A DNA stretch of 17,620 bases, taken from assembly GCA_002369495.1 (NCBI GenBank), contig DFFD01000027.1, positions 1 through 17,620 on the forward strand, in the 5' to 3' direction. Positions 1 through 7,534 of the stretch are shown here, piece after piece; the first letter of the stretch is position 1; each line of letters begins with the position of its first letter. The notes under the pieces were generated by a model, which did no database searches, was not told the DNA's origin, and saw nothing but the letters and a program-made list of their open reading frames with translations. This DNA is from Lachnospiraceae bacterium UBA3785. Its GTDB lineage: Bacteria; Bacillota; Clostridia; Lachnospirales; Lachnospiraceae. The translations under genes were made by a program, and so were the position numbers.

Positions 1-2158
1 GGATGCCGCCCCATTTCCGGAAACGTTTCCAGATCTCGATGGAATAGGCCGCCGTCTGCTCCTCCCGGAGCAGCAGATGGAACTCATCCATATAGTACCT
101 GGTCGTCTTCCCCTTCTCCCGGTTGGCCGTGACGCGGCCCCACACCTGATCCTGGACGATGAGCATCCCCAGTTTCTTCAGCTGCTTGCCGAGCTTCCTG
201 ATGTCATAGCAGACGACCCGGTTCCCGATATCGACGTTTGTCCGGTGGTTGAAGAGGTCCAGCGTGCCGTCGACATAGATGGAGAGGGCTGCCGCGACGT
301 ATTTGGCGTCCGGCATGTCAAGCGCAAGGAGCTCCCGGTAGATATCTCCCAGGACCGGCATGCGTTCCGGCCTCGGATCCTTGAAATACTCCCGGTAGAC
401 GTTGTGGACACACCGGTCGATGGCCGACTGCTCTCCTGGCGAGACCTTCCCGCCCAGGATGAGCTCGAAGAGGGAAAGAACGAACTCTGCCTTCAGCTGG
501 ACCGGGCTGTCCTCCTCCGAATAATTTGAGTTGATATCCAGCGGATTGATATACTGGGTGCTCGATGAGTCGATCCGGATGACCTGGCCGTGGAGCTCCC
601 GGACAAGGGGCTCATACTCCCCTTCCGGGTCACAGACGATGATGTCGTCGTCCGTCACGAGGAAGACGTTCAGCATCTCCCGCTTGGCCGCGAAGGATTT
701 GCCGGATCCCGGCTTGCCCAGGATAACGCCGTTCGGCGCCTTGAGCTCCTTCCGGTCTGCCATGACAAGGTTCCCCGTGGACGGGTTCCTTCCATAATAA
801 ACAGCCTCCCGGCTCTCCGAGAAGAGCTCCTGGGCCGTGAAGGGGATGAGGATCCCCGTGCTCGAGGTCGTGAGCTGCCGCTCGATCGTGATTCGGTTGG
901 CCGCAAGCGGGAGCATGCTCATAAGGGAGTCCTCCTGCTGCAGGTCGAGCCGCCTTAAGTGGCAGCTGTGTTTCTGGGCGATTCCTGATGCCTGGAGGAC
1001 GTTCGATTCGAGCTCCTGCCTGTCCCTCCCTGTGTTCATGATAAGGAAGGTGACGAGGAACATCCGCTCGTTCTGCCCCTGCAGCTCCTTGAGGAATGCC
1101 TTCGCGTCCGCCCCTGACGAGACCAGTTCCGGAGGCAGGACATCCATATCATAGCCGCTCCGCACCGCCTTCTTCTGCTCGTCGATCTTCGACCGGTCGA
1201 GCTCCGTGATCGCGTGCTTCACGATCTTCACCGCGTCGTTCTGGTTGACCGGCCGGATATGAAGCGTGACGGCCTGCTCGGAATCCATCTCAAGGAGTTC
1301 CTTCAAAACGCCGTCATTGAGTTCGGAGGCCGTGATGGAAAAATAACTCGCGGCCCCCTGGATCCCGCCCATCTGGAAGGACCGGCTCTTCCGGAAATCA
1401 AAGACCGTCGGCGCGATGAAATCCTTCACGGTGAGGCCCGACGGGATGAGCCATCCCCAATCAAATGAGAACCGCTCGGATCCGTCGATGTGGAACATGT
1501 CGTGCATGACACGGAGCCTTTCCTTCCCATCAAGCGGGTAGGCCGGCACTCCCATCTGCCGGAAGTTCCCGAGGATGTCCGCCTCGAGGTGCGCAAGACG
1601 GGGTTTCGCCTTCCGCATGGACTCCGCTTCAATGCCGAAGGAGAGGAATTTCATTTTCATGAGCCGGCTCCCGCCCTTCTCGAACTGCCGGCGCACGATC
1701 CGGCTGAAATCGCGGCGCAGATCGTCGAATCCATCGTCCTTCTCCGGGATGCTGAGAACCCTGGAAAGGTTCTCCTTGTCGGCCGCCATGTTGAGGAAGG
1801 TCAGCTCCACATGGACCGAGCTGTCAAAAAAGTTCAGAAAACCGCACCAGTCCTCAAAGATGGCCGCCCGTTCCTCCACCTGGGCCAGCTGGTAGTTGAC
1901 ATCGTAAAACGCAATCGTCCGGCTGTAATAGCCCTTCCGCACCCGGCAGGTCCCATCCCGGAACATCCGCTCGAAGGGGATCGACTGCTGGGCTGTCCGG
2001 GGCGGGCCATTGTCCAGGTCCGCTGCCCGCATGATCTCCCGGATCTTCATTTTCTCCTCCCGGGTAAGGTCCGGAAGTTCCGCACGCCTCTCCTCCTCTC
2101 CTTTGCTCTTACCTGCCCTTCCGAGCAGGCTTTTCAGTGTCTCTGTGATCGAAAACAA
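1..2158 (-). CDS. virB4: VirB4/TraE-family conjugation ATPase (3' end cut by window)
   Basis: This is the ATPase of a Gram-positive type IV secretion (conjugation) machine, acting at the inner face of the membrane. I translated the minus strand by hand. It stays open for 719 codons to base 1, where the C-terminal tail is lost. Seen: an N-terminal segment with TAQQSIPFERMFRDGTCRV, typical of Firmicutes VirB4; Walker A GKPGSGKS at about residues 481-488 (bases 695-718); CDPEGEYEPL just after it; and a Walker B-like YYMDEFH at about residue 691. The start is uncertain. TTG at 2158 gives LFSITETLKSLLGRAG and overlaps prgI by 50 nt after GAGAGGT. ATG at 2050 follows GGGAGGAG and would remove 36 residues. 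I prefer the longer form because relatives carry a basic segment before TAQQSIP. The family is usually near 800 residues, so perhaps 80-100 are missing. Confidence 0.95.
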   Translation of the reverse strand, partial: MFSITETLKSLLGRAGKSKGEEERRAELPDLTREEKMKIREIMRAADLDNGPPRTAQQSIPFERMFRDGTCRVRKGYYSRTIAFYDVNYQLAQVEERAAIFEDWCGFLNFFDSSVHVELTFLNMAADKENLSRVLSIPEKDDGFDDLRRDFSRIVRRQFEKGGSRLMKMKFLSFGIEAESMRKAKPRLAHLEADILGNFRQMGVPAYPLDGKERLRVMHDMFHIDGSERFSFDWGWLIPSGLTVKDFIAPTVFDFRKSRSFQMGGIQGAASYFSITASELNDGVLKELLEMDSEQAVTLHIRPVNQNDAVKIVKHAITELDRSKIDEQKKAVRSGYDMDVLPPELVSSGADAKAFLKELQGQNERMFLVTFLIMNTGRDRQELESNVLQASGIAQKHSCHLRRLDLQQEDSLMSMLPLAANRITIERQLTTSSTGILIPFTAQELFSESREAVYYGRNPSTGNLVMADRKELKAPNGVILGKPGSGKSFAAKREMLNVFLVTDDDIIVCDPEGEYEPLVRELHGQVIRIDSSSTQYINPLDINSNYSEEDSPVQLKAEFVLSLFELILGGKVSPGEQSAIDRCVHNVYREYFKDPRPERMPVLGDIYRELLALDMPDAKYVAAALSIYVDGTLDLFNHRTNVDIGNRVVCYDIRKLGKQLKKLGMLIVQDQVWGRVTANREKGKTTRYYMDEFHLLLREEQTAAYSIEIWKRFRKWGGI

Positions 2159-2513
2159 TCTTTTTTACCTCTCTTTCCGCCTCCATGAGGCGCATGAATC
2201 TCGCGTACGAGTTGTCTGTCCTGTAGGGCCTTATCCCCGGGCGGCGGAACTTCGTGTCGATGAAGTGCCACAGGATCTTCTCCGCGGTCTCCCCTTCCCG
2301 CTCATAGAGGCCGATGAAAATGAACGGCATCATCACCGCCACCATGGCGAGCGATGCGAGACTGACGTTCCCGGTCCCCTTCAGGAGAAAGTAGACCGGG
2401 AGCCCCGCCGCGGCCGCCGCAGCGAACGAAACGATCTGCCGCATCGTGAGGTTCATGAATACCTTCGTCTTCACCCGCGTCACGTCACGCGGGACAGGTA
2501 CATATGCTGCCAT
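2109..2513 (-). CDS. prgI: PrgI family conjugation membrane protein
   Basis: A 134-residue small membrane protein of the Gram-positive conjugation channel, in the position where PrgI (VirB3-like in placement) normally sits, directly before VirB4. Seen: the family-typical N-terminus MAAYVPVPRDVTRVKTKVF, two hydrophobic segments at about residues 27-45 and 52-69, then a basic cytosolic tail. The ATG follows AAGGAGG with a spacing of about 7 nt, and that Shine-Dalgarno overlaps the stop of the TrbL-like gene upstream, so the two are probably translated together. Its 3' end probably overlaps virB4. Known of the family: it is required for pheromone-plasmid type conjugation. Its role here is inferred from similarity and order. 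Confidence 0.92.
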   Translation of the reverse strand: MAAYVPVPRDVTRVKTKVFMNLTMRQIVSFAAAAAAGLPVYFLLKGTGNVSLASLAMVAVMMPFIFIGLYEREGETAEKILWHFIDTKFRRPGIRPYRTDNSYARFMRLMEAEREVKKIVFDHRDTEKPARKGR

Positions 2514-2525
2514 GTCTTCCCTCCT

Positions 2526-3395
2526 TTACCTTGCGTTCAATACGGATTTTGCCACGCCGGACGTCTTGAACAATGTGAAACATAAGAGCGCTGTATAGGC
2601 GAGCACCGTCCAGAACACGCCCATGATATCATCCCCGGTATAGTCGACGGTCTGCACGAGTACCGCATAAATACCGATACAGACGATGAGCAGGAAGCCC
2701 TGGAGACCCAGTGCAAAGAGCGAGCGCATAAAGTTCTGGCCCATATGCCTGGATTCCCTGCCGCCGAAGGTCGCCATCGGGATCGGTGCAAGACTCGTCA
2801 TGAGATAGATCTCGATGAGCCTGCCGTAAACGATGATATAGACCAGGATTCCCATGGCCTTCATCGCGATATGGACGATGAGGGACTGGGCATACAGTGC
2901 CAGGATCTCCCCAAGCTCCAGCTCCTCTATGCTTGCCTCGATCCCTTCTATGGCGGAAGCATCGAGAGCGGCGCTCCCGGAGATGACTCCCGCCCCCTGC
3001 CGGACGACTGTGCCGGCGGCTTCGAACACCGCCATCGTGATATTGAAGGTATTCGTGATGATGATGACCGCGACCGCCGTCTTGACTGCCCACCGGAAGA
3101 TGTTCCATGTCTCATGGTCCCGCATATTGTTCTGGTCGATGACCATCTGGATGAGCTCGATGCAGGCGATGCATGTGAGGATCATCCCCGCGATCGGGAG
3201 GATGACCGTCTCCGAGACCGACCTGACCATGGCGAAGATCCCGGGTGAGAATGCTTCCGGGGTCATGGCTGCTGCCTCTCCGGCCTGCCCGACCTGCGCG
3301 TTGACAAACTCGAACATGCCGGAGAGGTTATCCAGGATGCCTCCCCTCAGGTCATCCGCAAGCCCTTCCGTAAGCGCGTCGATGATCTGATCCAT
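2526..3395 (-). CDS. TrbL/VirB6-like conjugation channel membrane protein
   Basis: A 289-residue polytopic membrane protein, likely the VirB6/TrbL-type inner-membrane scaffold of the mating channel. Hydrophobic segments lie at about residues 64-86, 103-124, 165-190, 228-250 and 258-277. The motif SLAPIPMATFGGRESRHMGQ (201-220), ahead of a membrane helix, is characteristic of this family in Clostridia elements. The N-terminal 60 residues are amphipathic and lack a clear signal peptide. The gene sits 14 bp after Maff2 and 12 bp before prgI, each with an AGGAGG-type site, so it is in the transfer operon. The family is recognised from sequence style and position. Exact topology was judged only by eye. 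Confidence 0.88.
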   Translation of the reverse strand: MDQIIDALTEGLADDLRGGILDNLSGMFEFVNAQVGQAGEAAAMTPEAFSPGIFAMVRSVSETVILPIAGMILTCIACIELIQMVIDQNNMRDHETWNIFRWAVKTAVAVIIITNTFNITMAVFEAAGTVVRQGAGVISGSAALDASAIEGIEASIEELELGEILALYAQSLIVHIAMKAMGILVYIIVYGRLIEIYLMTSLAPIPMATFGGRESRHMGQNFMRSLFALGLQGFLLIVCIGIYAVLVQTVDYTGDDIMGVFWTVLAYTALLCFTLFKTSGVAKSVLNAR

Positions 3396-3409
3396 CCTCC
3401 GTCACCTCC

Positions 3410-3625
3410 TCAGCCGAAAAGGCCTGCGAGTGCCGGGACGACCGTCATGCCGACAAGGACGATACCGCCGCCGGCCATGAGCTGCTTGATGCCCTGGGAT
3501 TTTGCGCCGGGGTTATCGGACCCGTATCCCTCGAGCAGGTTGATGATCCCCCAGACGCCGTAGCCGGCGCCAACCGCGACGACCGTGGTCTGGAGTGCGT
3601 TGATTGCTGTACTGAAAAATGCCAT
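3410..3625 (-). CDS. Maff2 family small membrane protein
   Basis: A 71-residue protein beginning MAFFSTAINALQTTVVAVGA, with the conserved NLLEGYGSDNPGAKSQG loop between two hydrophobic segments (about 9-31 and 50-70). This is the Maff2 family, a short two-helix membrane protein found before TrbL-like proteins in Clostridia conjugative elements. VirB2-like pilin or channel roles have been suggested by its position, but that is inference. The start with AAAGGTGG four bases upstream matches the family N-terminus. The frame stays open further upstream to an ATG at 3727 that has its own strong AGGAGG, overlapping the XRE stop. A 105-residue form, or a translated 34-codon leader, is therefore possible. 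Confidence 0.88.
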   Translation of the reverse strand: MAFFSTAINALQTTVVAVGAGYGVWGIINLLEGYGSDNPGAKSQGIKQLMAGGGIVLVGMTVVPALAGLFG

Positions 3626-3735
3626 AAATCCACCTTTCCTTTCCAATTGATCAAATTTCCTGATGTGTCTTGTCCTTAGATCCTGTGTCTGATTCTTTTT
3701 TGTCGGATCCCGGTTTCTCGCCTTCATCCTTCCTC

Positions 3736-4134
3736 CTATTCGAATGCCCTGAGCTTCCACTCCAGATATTGCTCCTTCGTAATAAAGCCCTGGCAGTATC
3801 GCTTCTGCATGTACTCCATGCAGGCAAATGCCTTCGAGAGCCTCTGCGCCGCACACATGAGCCCGTCCGAATCCTCCTCTTCCTTCCAGAAGAAGGATTC
3901 CACAAGATCCACGACCGGATCGTGGGTCGTCGCAAGAAGTGCTGCCGGGCTGACCCCGAGGGCAGCCGCGATCCGCCTGACCTGGACTTCCTTTGGCTCC
4001 CGGATCCCGTTTTCATACTGGACGATCCGCCGCTTCGCTTCCTTTCCCTTCCCGAACCCGCATTTAAGGCCGAGCTCCCTCTCTGTCATGCCCCGAAATT
4101 CCCGCACCCGCCTGATCTTCTCTCCGGTTTTCAT
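3736..4134 (-). CDS. XRE-family helix-turn-helix regulator
   Basis: A 132-residue DNA-binding protein. Residues 1-60 form a Cro/C1-type helix-turn-helix, shown by MKTGEKIRRVREFRGMTERE, ELGLKCGF, RRIVQYENGIREPKEVQVRR and IAAALGVSPAALLA. Residues 65-132 are a helical tail with Trp and Cys residues (FFWKEEEDSDG, CMEYMQKRYCQG) and the ending YLEWKLRAFE, reminiscent of a short SHOCT-like tail. The ATG follows AAGGAGG at 7-8 nt. It is inserted between virD4 and maff2, so it may repress or tune transfer genes. No target operator is identified. A hairpin lies between it and virD4. Confidence 0.85.
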   Translation of the reverse strand: MKTGEKIRRVREFRGMTERELGLKCGFGKGKEAKRRIVQYENGIREPKEVQVRRIAAALGVSPAALLATTHDPVVDLVESFFWKEEEDSDGLMCAAQRLSKAFACMEYMQKRYCQGFITKEQYLEWKLRAFE

Positions 4135-4160
4135 TTCCTGTCCTCCTTGAAAAATGAAGA

Positions 4161-4179
4161 TCCCGGCTCTCCGCCGGGA
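4161..4179 (-). terminator. Hairpin between virD4 and the XRE gene, possible weak terminator
   Basis: TCCCGGC and GCCGGGA form a perfect 7-bp GC-rich stem with a 5-base loop in the 57-bp gap. On the minus strand it is followed by TCTTCATTTTTC, a broken T run, then the Shine-Dalgarno of the XRE gene. It lies after the XRE start, not after virD4's stop, relative to the leftward direction of that gene's leader. It could be a partial terminator or attenuator limiting transcription from virD4 into the gene, or a stabilising 5' hairpin. Confidence 0.4.
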
Positions 4180-4191
4180 CCCTGTCCTTCT

Positions 4192-6033
4192 TTACGCTTC
4201 TTCCGCATCTATGACTTCATACGTCTCATCCGGCCGAAGCTTCATATCGTGCCTCAAAAACTTCTCGATATCAAACGTGTTCCTCTTGTCCGCATCCGCC
4301 GTGTACTTATAATTCGGGTGTTTCGTAAGATCATATTTGTCCGAATAGAACGGCCTCACACCCCGGAGCCGCAGGATGCATTTGTTCCCGTCCATCACCG
4401 CGAGGTCATCCAGCGTCATGAGCTCCCGCCCCATCTTCTGATAGTTCAGGGAATGGGATGTCTCGCGTCCCCGGCTCTCCCCAGTGTTGTAGGTGTCGAT
4501 GGTCTCCTTCCCGAGGAAGGCATTCAGCTCCTTCAGCGTCGTCTCCTCCGTGCCTCCCAGGAAGAGGCGGGAGTCGCAGTTGCCCACGATCGTCTCCGCC
4601 GCGTCCTTGTAGATATCCTTCAGCTGGGACTGGGCCTGCAAGATCAGGCAGGCCGAGATCTCACGGCTTCGGATCGTCGCGATCAGCTTTTCGAGATGCG
4701 GGATCTTCCCGATGTTGGCCGCCTCATCAATGAGACAGCGCACATGGACCGGGAGTCTCCCGCCGTACACATCGTCCGCTTTCTCGCAGAGGAGGTTGAA
4801 AAGCTGGCTGTAAATGATCGAGATCAGGAAGTTGAACGTATCCGTCGTGTCCGACATGATGAGGAAGAGCGCCGTCTTCTCGTCCCCGATGGTATCGAGG
4901 CTCAGCTCATCATAGGAGGTGATCTCCCGGAGGGACGCGATATCGAACGGAGCCATCCTGGCCCCGCATGAAACAAGGATACTTTTCGCGGTCTTGCCCG
5001 CAGCCAGCTTGTATTTTTTATACTGCCTCACTGCGAAATGATTCGGCTCCTTCTTCTCCAGCTCCTCGAACATGAGATCCACCGGGTTCTGGTAATCCTC
5101 ATCGTCCTCACGGACATCCGAGGCATCGATGAACTCCAGCATCGTCGCGAAATTCTGCTCCTCGACCGGCGCCACATAGTGGATATAGCCGATGAGCGCC
5201 GTGTAATAGAGCGTCTCCGCCTTCAGCCAGAAATCATCGCTGCTCCCGCCTTCACCCTTCGTGTTCGCGATCAGTGTGTTCACGAACTTCAGGATGTCCT
5301 CCTCGCTGTGGATATAGGCGAACGGGTTGTAGTGCATGCTCTTTTTGAAATTGACGGTGTTGAACACCCGGATCTTGTATCCGGCCCTCAAAAGGGCGTT
5401 CCCACACTCTACAACCACGCTCCCCTTCGGGTCCGTTACCACATAGGAGCTGTGCATCTGGAGCAGGTTTGGTTTGATGAAAAACCTTGTCTTGCCGGAT
5501 CCGGAACTGCCCACGACGAGCACGTTCTTGTTCCTGGCATTCGCGGGATTTTTGGGGCGGCCCTCCATCGTAAGCCCCTCTGTCTTCGTGAGGATCATAT
5601 TTTTCATCGGATCCGGATCCATAAAGGGTTCGATCTCCTCCCTTGTTCCCCACCGGGCTGCCCCGTACTCATAGTTCTTCCGGAACTTTTTTGCGTCTCT
5701 GGCCTTAAGATATACAAATAGTCGCAGCCCCAGGCCAATCCCGCCTCCCACCATGATGTCGAGTGGATGGAAACTTGGGAGAGGATTTTGAAATGCTTTC
5801 GGCAGGGTAGTCATGAAAGACACCATCCTCTCAGAGGCGTTCTCTCCAGAGACCATCCGCAGCGCTTCCCCAAAATTGGACGAAAAGAGGGAAATGAAAA
5901 CATACGGGACTGCCATGATGACCTGCTTTTTCCGCTGCCTGATCTCAATGGCAAGAATATTCCCTGCCCGCCTGATCGACTCAGCCGTCACAGGAAATGC
6001 CTTATTCCCTTTACCCTTCTTTACAGACATCAT
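4192..6033 (-). CDS. virD4: VirD4-family type IV coupling protein
   Basis: A 613-residue coupling ATPase that links the relaxase-DNA complex to the mating channel at the membrane. Two N-terminal hydrophobic segments (about 37-53 and 92-109) are followed by the family motif YEYGAARWGTREEI (121-134). Walker A is GSSGSGKT at 175-182, then VVTDPKGS (198-205). Walker B is CLIDEAANIG with D436-E437, and the downstream AQSQLKDIY motif is also present. Length is normal for Firmicutes VirD4/TcpA relatives. The start ATG overlaps the pcfB stop by 4 nt (ATGA), so the two are translationally coupled, matching the known PcfB-PcfC partnership of enterococcal plasmids. Confidence 0.96.
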   Translation of the reverse strand: MMSVKKGKGNKAFPVTAESIRRAGNILAIEIRQRKKQVIMAVPYVFISLFSSNFGEALRMVSGENASERMVSFMTTLPKAFQNPLPSFHPLDIMVGGGIGLGLRLFVYLKARDAKKFRKNYEYGAARWGTREEIEPFMDPDPMKNMILTKTEGLTMEGRPKNPANARNKNVLVVGSSGSGKTRFFIKPNLLQMHSSYVVTDPKGSVVVECGNALLRAGYKIRVFNTVNFKKSMHYNPFAYIHSEEDILKFVNTLIANTKGEGGSSDDFWLKAETLYYTALIGYIHYVAPVEEQNFATMLEFIDASDVREDDEDYQNPVDLMFEELEKKEPNHFAVRQYKKYKLAAGKTAKSILVSCGARMAPFDIASLREITSYDELSLDTIGDEKTALFLIMSDTTDTFNFLISIIYSQLFNLLCEKADDVYGGRLPVHVRCLIDEAANIGKIPHLEKLIATIRSREISACLILQAQSQLKDIYKDAAETIVGNCDSRLFLGGTEETTLKELNAFLGKETIDTYNTGESRGRETSHSLNYQKMGRELMTLDDLAVMDGNKCILRLRGVRPFYSDKYDLTKHPNYKYTADADKRNTFDIEKFLRHDMKLRPDETYEVIDAEEA

Positions 6034-6509
6034 CTCGACCTCTCCTTCTCGCGTTCAAGCACCCTGTGGGGCATCGCCCTTGCCTTCTCGACAAGTTCGC
6101 GCAGCTTAACGATCACGCTGGGCCTCTTCTCCTTTCCCAGGACACCCGCCGTGTATTCCCTGAAGGCGGCTGTCATTGCGTCCGAGTCCTTCGCCTTGAA
6201 GAAGACGACGTACTTCGGAGGATCGCTGCCCGGGTCCTTCCGGATTGCGTAATCGATGCCGTATTTTCGGGCGATCCGCCCGAATCCCCGGATATCTGTT
6301 TTCGCGATATCGATCGTCGTGACCCCTTGCGAGTGGCCGATGAGCTGCTTCACAGTCTGTTTTCCATGGGGACCAGACGCCCTTTTTGAAGCGTGACGTT
6401 TTCCCAGATACACGACCGCCTTCTGCATCCCCCACACAATCCCCCGTGCCGTCAGCTTTGTCATCGTGATGGCCACGTTCACAGTCTTGTTCTCGATTTC
6501 TTCCTGCAT
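6030..6509 (-). CDS. pcfB: PcfB family (DUF3801) conjugation accessory protein
   Basis: A 159-residue soluble protein beginning MQEEIENKTVNVAITMTKLT. It contains LTARGIVWGM, GKQTVKQLIGHSQG, and FGRIARKYGIDYAIRKD followed by PPKYVVFFKAKDSDAM, all typical of the PcfB/DUF3801 family. It ends in a basic tail (REKERSR). Known of the family: PcfB of pCF10 works as a coupling-protein partner that helps present substrate DNA and relaxase to PcfC. Its 3' end overlaps virD4 by ATGA, the arrangement expected for that partnership. The start follows a GGAGG-type site just after the stop of the previous gene. No membrane segment is seen. Confidence 0.92.
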   Translation of the reverse strand: MQEEIENKTVNVAITMTKLTARGIVWGMQKAVVYLGKRHASKRASGPHGKQTVKQLIGHSQGVTTIDIAKTDIRGFGRIARKYGIDYAIRKDPGSDPPKYVVFFKAKDSDAMTAAFREYTAGVLGKEKRPSVIVKLRELVEKARAMPHRVLEREKERSR

Positions 6510-6518
6510 GTCCCCTCC

Positions 6519-6962
6519 TCATTCGACGGAAAATGCAGGGATCGCCGCTCCGCAGGCATTCACGATCATCGCCTTTCTCTTCTTCAGCGCTTCCTGCACC
6601 GCAAAGATATCGGCTGCGTGAAGCCCCAGGATTTTTCCTTCCCCGTCTGTCTTCATGATCATGACCGGGCTCCCGCCCAGCACCATTGCTTCTCCGTCGA
6701 TCCTGCGGAGGCAACGGCTGTCGAAGAGCATGACCATGCCGGTCTCCGGCATCTCCCGGATCGTCTCCGCTTCACCCCAGAGGGAAGTCACCGTCCCGAC
6801 AGCTTCTGCCGGGATGAGTTCATACGCTGCCCCCGGAATAAAAATAACGCAGAAGGCCTGTCCTCCTGCATCACTCGCAGCCGCTTCTTTCTTTTCTTCC
6901 GGTTTTTCTTCGACCATCTCGATTTCGAAGATTTCACCTGTCTTTACATTCCTTGCTCTCAT
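6519..6962 (-). CDS. Unrecognised 147-aa protein of the element
   Basis: I do not recognise a family. The protein starts MRARNVKTGEIFEIEMVEEK, followed by a Glu/Lys/Ala linker (about 18-32). It then forms a compact mixed alpha/beta segment with CVIFIPGAAYELIPAEAVG, TGMVMLFDSRCLRRIDGE and GGSPVMIMKTDGEGKILGL, and a final helix AVQEALKKRKAMIVNACG. There is no signal peptide or clear membrane helix. The ATG follows AAGGAGGAG at 5-6 nt. The gene sits 12 bp after the preceding ORF and 9 bp before pcfB, so it is firmly inside the operon between partition and transfer genes. Coding likelihood is high from spacing and Shine-Dalgarno. Function is unknown. Confidence 0.8.
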   Translation of the reverse strand: MRARNVKTGEIFEIEMVEEKPEEKKEAAASDAGGQAFCVIFIPGAAYELIPAEAVGTVTSLWGEAETIREMPETGMVMLFDSRCLRRIDGEAMVLGGSPVMIMKTDGEGKILGLHAADIFAVQEALKKRKAMIVNACGAAIPAFSVE

Positions 6963-6974
6963 CTTTCTCCTCCT

Positions 6975-7523
6975 TCAAAGCGCATACTGGATGCGGTCAT
7001 ACTCATAGCAGTGCCCCATGATGTGCTCAAAATGGTCCGTGATCTCCTCCATCGGCACCATGCAGTCTTCCGGCCTGCGAATCCTTCCGAGAATTCTTCG
7101 ATATTCGATTGTGACGCCGTCCGTATCGGTCGCCTCATCCCCATAAATACCGCGGCACTCGACGCTGAAGAGTTTCCCCTTCTCGGTCATCCAGATCTCG
7201 TAGGTCTCAAGATAAGACATCTCCGCCAGAGTCGAAGCGTCGGTCGTTTCCGCGATCTTTACGGCGCGTTCCCCGAAGAGTTCCCTGCCGCAGTATCCGG
7301 GATCAACAGGAGCATTCTCCCTGCTGTAGCGGAAATCATACGGAGTCACCGCCTCATCCCGGAGTCCCTGGCAGATACTGTCGATCGGGAACCCGAAGAC
7401 ACTCCCCCTGCTGACCTGCTCCCCGACCTCCTTGTCGGTAAGCTCTTCCTCTTCCGCATATTCATCCGCATAGAGACCAAAGAGTGCCTTAAGTGCTTTC
7501 TCCATCTTCTTTTTCTTAAACAT
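6975..7523 (-). CDS. Unrecognised 182-aa acidic protein downstream of parB
   Basis: I do not recognise a domain. The reading frame extends upstream to 7568, but the ATG at 7523 has AAGGAGG at a 6-nt spacing and begins MFKKKKMEKALKALFGLYAD, so I choose that start. The rest is acidic, with EEEELTDKEVGEQVSRG, GYCGRELFGERAVKIAETTD, SYLETYEIWMTEKGKLFSVE and DGVTIEYRRILGRIRRPED. It has no membrane segment or signal peptide. The strand-rich middle (YEIWMTEKGKLFSVECRGIYG) resembles a small regulatory or sensor fold rather than an enzyme, but no catalytic motif is visible. It lies 11 bp after parB and is probably cotranscribed. Confidence 0.8.
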   Translation of the reverse strand: MFKKKKMEKALKALFGLYADEYAEEEELTDKEVGEQVSRGSVFGFPIDSICQGLRDEAVTPYDFRYSRENAPVDPGYCGRELFGERAVKIAETTDASTLAEMSYLETYEIWMTEKGKLFSVECRGIYGDEATDTDGVTIEYRRILGRIRRPEDCMVPMEEITDHFEHIMGHCYEYDRIQYAL

Positions 7524-7534
7524 CCTTAACCTCC

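Noticed and set aside
1490..2188. 232-codon plus-strand frame
   Set aside because: It is antisense to virB4 and prgI, has His/Pro-rich composition, and shows no domain motif.
3670..4971. 433-codon open frame on the plus strand
   Set aside because: It lies antisense to maff2, XRE and virD4, which have clear motifs and ribosome sites. Its Arg/Pro/Leu-rich translation is typical of the reverse strand of GC-rich genes.
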